Part shown: in pieces, positions 55,536 through 64,000 of the stretch
Position numbering within the stretch: position 1 is the first letter of the stretch
Layout: each line of letters begins with the position of its first letter
Origin: Silene latifolia
Taxonomy: Eukaryota > Streptophyta > Magnoliopsida > Caryophyllales > Caryophyllaceae
Assembly: GCF_048544455.1 (NCBI RefSeq)
Contig: NC_133537.1
Span: 70,899,634-70,963,633 of the forward strand
Length of the DNA stretch: 64,000 bases
Reading direction: 5' to 3'
Notes under the pieces: generated by a model
What the model was told of the DNA's origin: nothing
The model's database searches: none
The model's input: only the letters and a program-made list of their open reading frames with translations
Position numbers and translations under genes: made by a program

Positions 55536-58500
55536 TGTAACACCCCGTATTTTATTAAGTTGGATAAAATTCTTTTAATTGCTATTTTGAATTTAATTAC
55601 ATCATTTAACGATTTATATATATATATATATGCTTAGCTAATTAATTAATTTAATCATAATTCGATACGTTAATTTTAATAATAATTAATAAGTTTATTT
55701 AAAGTTAGTTCGAGTTTATTGGAGTTAGTTCGGGTTTATTTATTTAATAATTTCCGTTCCTTTTACGAGTCCTTTATGAAAGTCGTCCCTTAGTGGATTC
55801 AAAATGGATTTAGGAAAAGTCATCCAATTAGCTATTTTGAGTTATTTTGCTAAGTTATCAAATTTCGTTAAACTCCGCTAATTTAGTAAAAATCGCTAAT
55901 AATTCCGATTCAAGCTGATATCGTATTATTTCCGTTAACTAGCTGAGTTTATTTTATTTTCACTCATTAAATTTATTTATTATTAATTCCGTTTTATTAC
56001 TGAAACTTTTACTAAAAACCGATTTTTATTAACTCGAGACGGTTTTAAAAACGAACGAAATTACTTAACGATGAAGTAACGTACGTATAATTAATAGTTA
56101 GCAAGCTAATTTGGTGTCTCATTATTATTATTATTATTATTTTATTGTTGTTGTTGTACCCCGACCCTACCCTCCTTCTTTTCCCTTCCTTTTCGTGAAT
56201 CACAAAGAACGACAAAACAATAGCAATTGTTTCATCAACCAAAAACGACATCAACATCCACCATTTTCGTCACTTCAAACCTCAGATCCCGGCCCATTTC
56301 TCAACCAAATTCCGTAATTTTTGTACCATTCTCTTCCCCTTTCCTTCCTCCTCCTTTTAAGGTAAGAAAGTCTCCTTTTTGTAGTGGTTTCGTCTTTCGC
56401 CGTCTTATAAAAGTGTCGTCTTTTAGCTTCTTTATTCCGTTTTCTTGCCCTTTTATGAAGGATTCAAGACCGGGGTGAGGCTCGTGCCTTGTGGACCATT
56501 TATTCGAAAAATAAGGGGCGTTTAAGGTAACACGATTTTACCGATCCTAGTATTTTTATTATTATTCGGGGTTATATGTTTATTTGTTATTTATAATACT
56601 AGCTTTTATATGTTCTACTCCTAAACGATTGGCGAGACAGGGGACTTAGTTTCGTTTAATGGAGTGCCCAAGTTGACAGAAAGTGATATTTGGTGATAAG
56701 ATTATTTAGTGTCATATATAGTCACATGAATGTTGGAGTACATATTCAAAATAGCTGTTGATTATCTTGCGTTTGGTGGGTTGTTTTCCAAGCTTCATAT
56801 CGGAATTGACTACTAAGAGTATTTGGGTGTAAGTTTGGACTGTTTTAAGACGGAAAGTGGACTGTTTTGAGTCAATTTTTTTGATAAAATGGTGCCTTTC
56901 GGGACTGTTTTTGGGGCGTAAGAGTGATCGGTATAACACGATTTTTTCGGGTGGGAAATTCGATATTTTGAACTCGGCTTTGGAGCCGTTAAAGGGACTG
57001 AACTGGTCTCTGTTTTGATGGGTCTGATAAGTATTAACAATTATTTAAGTGTCGACGTCTCACGCTCCCAACTCTTCCAGGTTTGAGAATAGTGAACAAA
57101 TTACTCCATGTCGCATTTAATATTAGAAATTACTGAATTACTACTATCGCTCGGAAAGATATCGCTTTGTATTATTAAATTTGGCTTAAACAGCTATCCC
57201 TTTGTATACGATTGATCTTTCCCCAGCTGTTTACATGTTTTCTTTTCAATGGGCTGAGTTGTGTTTGAAGTTATAAACCCGTCCTATGGACTGGTTGGTC
57301 ACAGCTGATTTTGGGTTATAATGGTGGCTGTTTGGGATCGGTGATGATGCCTGGCCTAGGCATGTGGCTTGGGTGAGTGCAGCCTTAGCCATAGGTGGCT
57401 GTTGAGGCGGAAATAGGGCTGCCCAAACGGTCCTTGAGTCGTGGTTATGGATTTCTTTAGGCGCCTAGTTTAGTTCATTTGAAATAATTATATTTCCGAC
57501 TCATATTTTATATAATGATAATTCGTTAATATCGTCCTTTCACATAATTATTTTAGGTGACTCATATGTGGTTGAAGATGAAGAGTAATTTTGGGTTTTA
57601 GAAGCTTTCTCAAGTTTATTGCTTGTCTCTTTGCTAGTTTAAGGTAACTATTCCGAGTTACTCGATTTAATAAATGTCACATTAGTAGTTAATGTTGTGC
57701 TTGTTGTTTGTTAAGTGTTTAGGGATTGATAATGTGTTACTTTCGTTTTTCACATGATAGAAATTAGAAATAGCATGAGAATAATATAGCGATAATTGTA
57801 ATGTTGGATGATTATGCCGAAAAATCGAGCCTTGGTCCCTTTGATCGATTCGATGTCGGGTCAATTGTGTGATTGGTCACCATAATTTAACCCGCACTGT
57901 CGCGGTAGGCTGGGGTTGCGGGTAAAAATTCGGTTGGATGAAATTTTGAATGAATTAGATAATCGGCCTTTTTCTTGTTTTAGGCCATTTATTATATTTT
58001 TATTTCACATGTGTAGTTAATTGATTTAAGTAGCTTCTTATATTGTAGAAACGGCCCTAGATTCCCCGAAACCTTTAATATGGTTAATATTGTTAGAATT
58101 GGAAATTGGTATTGAATTCTTATTGAGGACACTGTTGGATTTGTATCTTTGAATAGACAATTATATAGCCTTTCACATGATAGAATGTTAGAATTCATGT
58201 TGGTAAGTGGGACTTTTTGCCCTCTTATGGTTAAGTGGGTGTCTTAATTGACTTGTGTGGTGAGTCGTGGGTGGTGTGGGCTAAAGTATTCAAGCGGGAC
58301 TAGCTGGGACTAGGTCCTAGGTGAGTATTTCGGCCTTCATCATAGATAGGTCTTTATAGTCTCTGACGAGTATATGTTCACTGCTTGATAGCCTTTGTGT
58401 TCCTGACTAGTGGATTTATATCCAAGTTGGGGCATGACCTCAGGTACTTATTTTGATAGTATGGGGTCAGCTTAAGTACTAGCCAACCCTTCGGTGGTGT

Positions 58501-59443
58501 CCTTAGGGTACTCACTTCACTTTGTTTTAAAAAAGTTGTGGGTCTTGGGTGCGGTGGTGTGTATCCGCATGTCTAGGTCTCTGCAGATTTTAGGCTAGGG
58601 TTGTGTTGTCTCTTGGCCATGTTTTCTTAATAGTAACCGCTGAGCCAAGATACCGGTTCGATTACCTTCCCTACCTCGTGGTATAGACTCGAGTTACAAA
58701 GTGACTATTGACCGTACTAAGAACTTATGCCTGTCTTTGATATATTGCCCTTTCTTGTATGATGATTCTATGAATCATAGAAGGTGAGATGCAAGCCGGC
58801 TATGATTGATAGAGTTTGGATTCCCGTGTGTTATTTGACTCACATGATAGTGTAGCTTGAGTCGGTCTAGTATTCACATGCTAGGACTATGTGTTGTTAT
58901 ATTGTTGTTCACATGATAAGCACGATTGTCTAGCATTTATATGCTAAGGCTATGTGTTATTCATATTCATATTCTTATGTTTACATGTTATATTAATTAT
59001 GACATTTCGTGGTCGGGAGAACTCGGAGTTACTCCCCATCGATCGTGGCTTTCGTATTTGTATAAAATGCGAATGATGTGTAGGTGATGCATATATGGGG
59101 TACATGGACGAGCTAGCGAGCAAAGTAACCTTGGAACCTAGACTGGTTTTATTTCATTGTGACCCTTAAACCCTTTTTATGTCACATACATTTTAGGGAC
59201 ATATGTCTCCCTTTCTCATATTTGGTTTGTATAACTTTCTTTTCGCGACTTTAGCGATGTTTCATTCTTGAGATTTATTTTGGACCTTGCATGTTTGACA
59301 CCTTCCCTTTTGGATATCTTTATAACAGGTTCAGGTTTTAAAAATTACAGGTTTTTACCCAATTGAACCTATTACAAACATATCCTGTCAGTTTTTCTGT
59401 AGAATTACGTGTTTACTTTTCCGCGATAAGTGAGGGTGTCACA
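55536..59443 (+). repeat. 5' LTR of LARD-like element (3.9 kb)
   Basis: TGTAACACCCC...GAGGGTGTCACA. 55536-58074 aligns with 61469-64000 with few differences, for example a longer TA repeat near 55617. Includes (ATT)n near 56121 and a run of small ORFs shared by both LTRs, none with homology. Confidence 0.9.
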
Positions 59444-59445
59444 GT

Positions 59446-59457
59446 TGGTATCAGAGC
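59446..59457 (+). other. Primer binding site of LARD-like element (tRNA-iMet)
   Basis: TGGTATCAGAGC, two bases after the LTR. Confidence 0.88.
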
Positions 59458-61431
59458 ATATTTGCTCCCGACGCACGTTTGTGCACCCCAATATAAATAA
59501 CTTGACCTTAAAATAATAAACTTGAGAGATGGGTAGGATGGGTAGATTTAGGATCTTATGTTGTAGTCTCTTTGTGTTTGCTCTTTGTTAGGTACTAACT
59601 TGTTTGTTGATTGTCATTTAATAATTGTTGCGTTCTTAGATCAATGACCGTGAGCTTATCTATAGCTAATGGAGTTATTACCCTTATTATAAAAAAAAAA
59701 AAATTTGAACTAAAGGTTTTGAAAATATTTTAATGTTTTTCACTGGTTTTAACATCAATTAGTGTTAAAGCTTGTTATTGGAGACGTCTGATAATTAGTT
59801 TTATCATTTGTTGGTGTAAAAATGTATTTTTATGTCTTTGAATTGGAATATTGATGTTCTTGAGTGATCGCCAAGAGTATCTCCGTTCCATTGAAAGGAC
59901 ACTTATATTTTAAAAAGATCAAGATTTAGTGCCTTTTGCTGAGGGATTGAAGATTTGTTCAACCTTTGAAGAATGCTTCTACTTCCTTGAAGATGTTTCT
60001 CGTTCTTTTTGTATCTCGCCTTATTCTTAATCTCTTGGTGCCTATCCTTCTTCTAAACTCTCTATTCTTCTTCCTAGGAAGTTACATTTGTATCCTCCCA
60101 ACGTGTCCTTTCACCCTTGCTAATTCTCCCTTAACGCCTTTTAGATAGTTCTCTTTCTTTTGTGGGGTGTTAACCTTGGTTGGATAATTTGGCTTGTGGA
60201 GTTGTTTCTGGTTGACCTATAACCCCGGTTTTGAGAAGTTGTGATATTGGAAGGACTTAGGTTGAGTGTTGATACCTTAGGAGTAAACACGGAGTAAGGT
60301 TTATGATGTGATTTTGGAAAGAGATACCTTTAGGATGTTGATAGCCATACATAAATTGATGTTACCTTATGACATTGTTGTTTGAGATTTGAGTATCTGA
60401 CATTTCCTTGTTGTCTAATTTCCCTTTATCCTTGACCATAAGCGTTACCGTTCATACCTCATTTCCTCGCTTCATCTTGCTCCTCCTTTAAGTTTGACAC
60501 TCGTATCTTGTGAAACTCTATCTTTGACATCCTTGTAATTTTGACTTCAATTTTTACCCTATGAAAGTCATTATAGGTCTCTTGTGGCTTAAGTTTGAGC
60601 TCTCTTAACATACTTTGTTTTTATGCTATCTAAGTTACTTTCCTTTTTACTTCTAAACTTTCAAGCTACCAGTTTCGATTCATTTTTAAAAGTTTATGTC
60701 AATTCTGCAAACCTAACCTATTTTAAAGATTTGAAAATGAAAATTCGATTTAATTCTCTAATTGTTCTTTGAGTATAGACTTCTTTATCATGGTTTTGAG
60801 TTGCTAAACCTGAGATTTCTTTAAATTTTATCCAATTTCTATTAACCTTGATCTATTTATGACTTCTTTGTCAAAGTTTAATATTATATTTCCGGAATTT
60901 AACTCCCCTTTTAGTTTAAAGGTGAAACCTTTATTTCTACTTTGGCTTTTTGCAAAAGAACATTTGAGGAGATTACCTTTCCCTTATTTTGATTTTAACG
61001 TTGATCGGATGTTAGAACTAATTATTGGAAACGTTTGATAACTTGTTCTACGCTTGTCGGCGAATAGTATTTGTTTTAAATTTGTCTCTGACTTGGAAAG
61101 TTAGCTTTCTTGTGTGCGCGACAAGAGCATTTCCGTTCCATGAATGAGGCTTATATTTTTGAAAACTCTTCATTAATGTTTTTGAAGGTATTTTGATTTT
61201 TGATTTTTACAAATAATTTGCCTTTTGACCTTATCTTTGATTTGGAATGAGATGTTCTTGAATACGTAACGAGAACACTTCCGTTCCTCTGATGAGAGTC
61301 TGGTTCTGTCGGAAAATTTTATTTGAAACTTTTGAAAGAATTTTGATTCTTACGATAAATAACCTTTAAAATGTTTTGGTTACCGATTCCAATTTCAGTT
61401 TTATTTTCATAACCTTCCATTTATACTTTCA
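59458..61431. other. Non-coding interior of LARD-like element
   Basis: AT-rich; no ORF over 70 codons and no gag or pol motif. Contains three diverged copies of a segment centred on TTCCGTTCC/CTCCGTTCC (about 59840-59913, 61087-61160, 61240-61320). Confidence 0.75.
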
Positions 61432-61464
61432 AGTTTCGAGGACGAAACTTTTTAAAAGATGGGG
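61432..61464 (+). other. Hairpin plus polypurine tract of LARD-like element
   Basis: AGTTTC-GAGGAC-GAAACT (61432-61449), then AAAAGATGGGG (61454-61464), just before the second LTR. Same design as in the non-autonomous elements at 47126 and 50496. Confidence 0.8.
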
Positions 61465-61468
61465 TGAT

Positions 61469-64000
61469 TGTAACACCCCGTATTTTATTAAGTTGGATAA
61501 AATTCTTTTAATTGCTATTTTGAATTTAATTACATCATTTAACGATTTATATATATATGCTTAGCTAATTAATTAATTTAATCATAATTCGATACGTTAA
61601 TTTTAATAATCATTAATAAGTTTATTTAAAGTTAGTTCGAGTTTATTGGAGTTAGTTCGGGTTTATTTATTTAATAATTTCCGTTCCTTTTACGAGTCCT
61701 TTATGAAAGTCGTCCCTTAGTGGATTCAAAATGGATTTAGGAAAAGTCATCCAATTAGCTATTTTGAGTTATTTTGCTAAGTTATCAAATTTCGTTAAAC
61801 TCCGCTAATTTAGTAAAAATCGCTAATAATTCCGATTCAAGCTGATATCGTATTATTTCCGTTAACTAGCTGAGTTTATTTTATTTTCACTCATTAAATT
61901 TATTTATTATTAATTCCGTTTTATTACTGAAACTTTTACTAAAAACCGATTTTTATTAACTCGAGACGGTTTTAAAAACGAACGAAATTACTTAACGATG
62001 AAGTAACGTACGTATAATTAATAGCTAGCAAGCTAGCTGGTGTCTCATTATTATTATTATTATTATTTTATTGTTGTTGTTGTACCCCGACCCTACCCTC
62101 CTTCTTTTCCCTTCCTTTTCGTGAATCACCAGCAACAACAAAACAATAGCAATTGTTTCATCAACCAAAAACGACATCAACATCCACCATTTTCGTCACT
62201 TCAAACCTCAGATCCCGGCCCATTTCTCAACCAAATTCCGTAATTTTTGTACCATTCTCTTCCCCTTTCCTTCCTCCTCCTTTTAAGGTAAGAAAGTCTC
62301 CTTTTTGTAGTGGTTTCGTCTTTCGCCGTCTTATAAAAGTGTCGTCTTTTAGCTTCTTTATTCCGTTTTCTTGCCCTTTTATGAAGGATTCGAAGACCCG
62401 GGGTGAGGCTCGTGCCTTGTGGACCATTTATTCGAAAAATAAGGGGCGTTTAAGGTAACACGATTTTACCGATCCTAGTATTTTTATTATTATTCGGGGT
62501 TATATGTTTATTTGTTATTTATAATACTAGCTTTTATATGTTCTACTCCTAAACGATTTTATGGCGAGACAGGGGGCTTAGTTTCGTTTAATGGAGTGCC
62601 CAAGTTGACAGAAAGTGATATTTGGTGATAAGATTATTTAGTGTCATATATAGTCACATGAATGTTGGAGTACATATTCAAAATAGCTGTTGATTATCTT
62701 GCGTTTGGTGGGTTGTTTTCCAAGCTTCATATCGGAACCCAGCTAAGAGTATTTGGGTGTAAGTTTCGGGACTGTTTTAAGACGGAAAGTGGACTGTTTT
62801 GAGTCAATTTTTGCTGATAAAATGGTGCCTTTCGGGACTGTTTTTGGGGCGTAAGAGTGACTGGTATAACACGATTTTCTGGGTGGGAAATTCGACTGTT
62901 TTGAACTCGGCTTTGGAGCCGTTAAAGGGACTGAACTGGTCTCTGTTTTGATGGGTCTGATAAGTATTAACAATTATTTAAGTGTCGACGTCTCACGCTC
63001 CCAACTCTTCCAGGTTTGAGAATAGTGAACAAATTACTCCATGTCGCATTTAATATTAGAAATTACTGAATTACTACTATCGCTCGGAAAGATATCGCTT
63101 TGTATTATTAAATTTGGCTTAAACAGCTATCCCTTTGTATACGATTGATCTTTCCCCAGCTGTTTACATGTTTTCTTTTCAATGGGCTGAGTTGTGTTTG
63201 AAGTTATAAACCCGTCCTATGGACTGGTTGGTCACAGCTGATTTTGGGTTATAATGGTGGCTGTTTGGGGATCAAGGCGTGATTGCTGGCCTAGGCAGTG
63301 GCTTGGGTGAGTGCAGCCTTAGCCATAGGTGGCTGTTGAGGCGGAAATAGGGCTGCCCAAACGGTCCTTGAGTCGTGGTTATGGATTTCTTTAGGCGCCT
63401 AGTTTAGTTCATTTGAAATAATTATATTTCCGACTCATATTTTATATAATGATAATTCGTTAATATCGTCCTTTCACATAATTATTTTAGGTGACTCATA
63501 TGTGGTTGAAGATGAAGAGTAATTTTGGGTTTTAGAAGCTTTCTCAAGTTTATTGCTTATCTCTTTGCTAGTTTAAGGTAACTATTCCGAGTTACTCGAC
63601 GAATAAATGTCACATTAGTAGTTAATGTTGTGCTTGTTGTTTGTTAAGTGTTTAGGGATTGATAATGTGTTACTTTCGTTTTTCACATGATAGAAATTAG
63701 AAATAGCATGAGAATAATATAGCGATAATTGTAATGTTGGATGATTATGCCGAAAAATCGAGCCTTGGTCCCTTTGTGATTCGATTCGATGTCGGTCAAT
63801 TGTGTGATTGGTCACCGCATAATTTAACCGTGCACTGTCGCAGGGCTGGGGTTGCGGGTAAAAATTTGGTTGGATGAAATTTTGAATGAATTAGATAATC
63901 GGCCTTTTTCTTGTTTTAGGCCATTTATTATATTTTTATTTCACATGTGTAGTTAATTGATTTAAGTAGCTTCTTATATTGTAGAAACGGCCCTAGATTC
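61469..64000 (+). repeat. 3' LTR of LARD-like element (2.5 kb visible)
   Basis: Second copy of 55536-58074, cut by the window end; target duplication not visible. Confidence 0.9.

Larger units (their letters stand above)
55536..64000 (+). mobile_element. Large non-coding LTR element (LARD-like), truncated by window
   Basis: LTR 55536-59443, primer site 59446-59457, interior 59444-61468 without coding capacity, second LTR from 61469 to the window end. Very long LTRs with a short, non-coding interior fit the LARD class of non-autonomous elements. TGTAACACCCC start, tRNA-iMet primer site and hairpin plus polypurine tract suggest a chromovirus-type parent. Confidence 0.87.

Noticed and set aside
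56111..62458. Repeated small ORFs (56111-56478 and 62040-62458) as conserved peptides
   Set aside because: They repeat only because they lie in the two LTRs of one element; proline/serine-rich low-complexity translations without other support.

Overview
The window is flowering-plant nuclear DNA made entirely of nested LTR retrotransposons. I see no ordinary host gene, rRNA or tRNA. The evidence for a plant is the plant-restricted Tat and Athila Ty3/gypsy lineages, genes of the plant mobile domain (PMD) type, GT-AG introns with T-rich tracts, and plant-type primer binding sites. I cannot name the species.

The backbone (1-35328 and onward to 55535) is a head-to-tail array of a giant Tat/Ogre-like element in which neighbouring units share LTRs. 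Unit 1 enters from the left (1-5373) and ends in an LTR at 5374-7711. That LTR is followed directly by the primer binding site of unit 2. Unit 2 has gag-protease-RT-RNaseH-second RNaseH-integrase in one frame (8382-15122), then two genes on the opposite strand: a two-exon DUF7745-like gene (17147-15662) and an eight-exon PMD gene (31984-18100). It ends in a polypurine tract and an LTR at 32899-35217. Unit 3 has lost gag, pol and the DUF7745 gene; it keeps LTR, primer site, antisense PMD gene, polypurine tract and the start of a fourth LTR (54908-55535).

Later insertions split the array. (1) An Athila-like element, 19726-30574, with 5-bp target duplication ACTAG, lies in PMD exon 3 of unit 2. 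It has gag-protease and a 3' ATHILA ORF-1-like gene but no pol. (2) A non-autonomous element, 36308-51872, duplication GCACT, lies in PMD exon 5 of unit 3. (3) A second member of the same family, 40668-48435, duplication AGAAC, lies inside the ORF of the first. Both carry one ATHILA ORF-1-like gene between ends that look chromovirus-type (tRNA-iMet primer site, hairpin plus polypurine tract). (4) A large non-coding element with 3.9-kb LTRs starts at 55536 in the fourth Tat LTR and runs off the right edge.

All coding regions are decayed, mostly by in-frame stops that look like C-to-T changes. Three themes stand out. Accessory genes (antisense PMD, ATHILA ORF-1) survive in elements that have lost their replication genes. 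The antisense genes have kept introns inside a retrotransposon. Each family carries its own multi-copy short inverted-repeat motif (GCAGCA/TGCTGC in Tat, ACTCGATCGAGT in the non-autonomous pair, CCGAGCG/CGCTCG in Athila), found in LTRs and again in internal non-coding segments.
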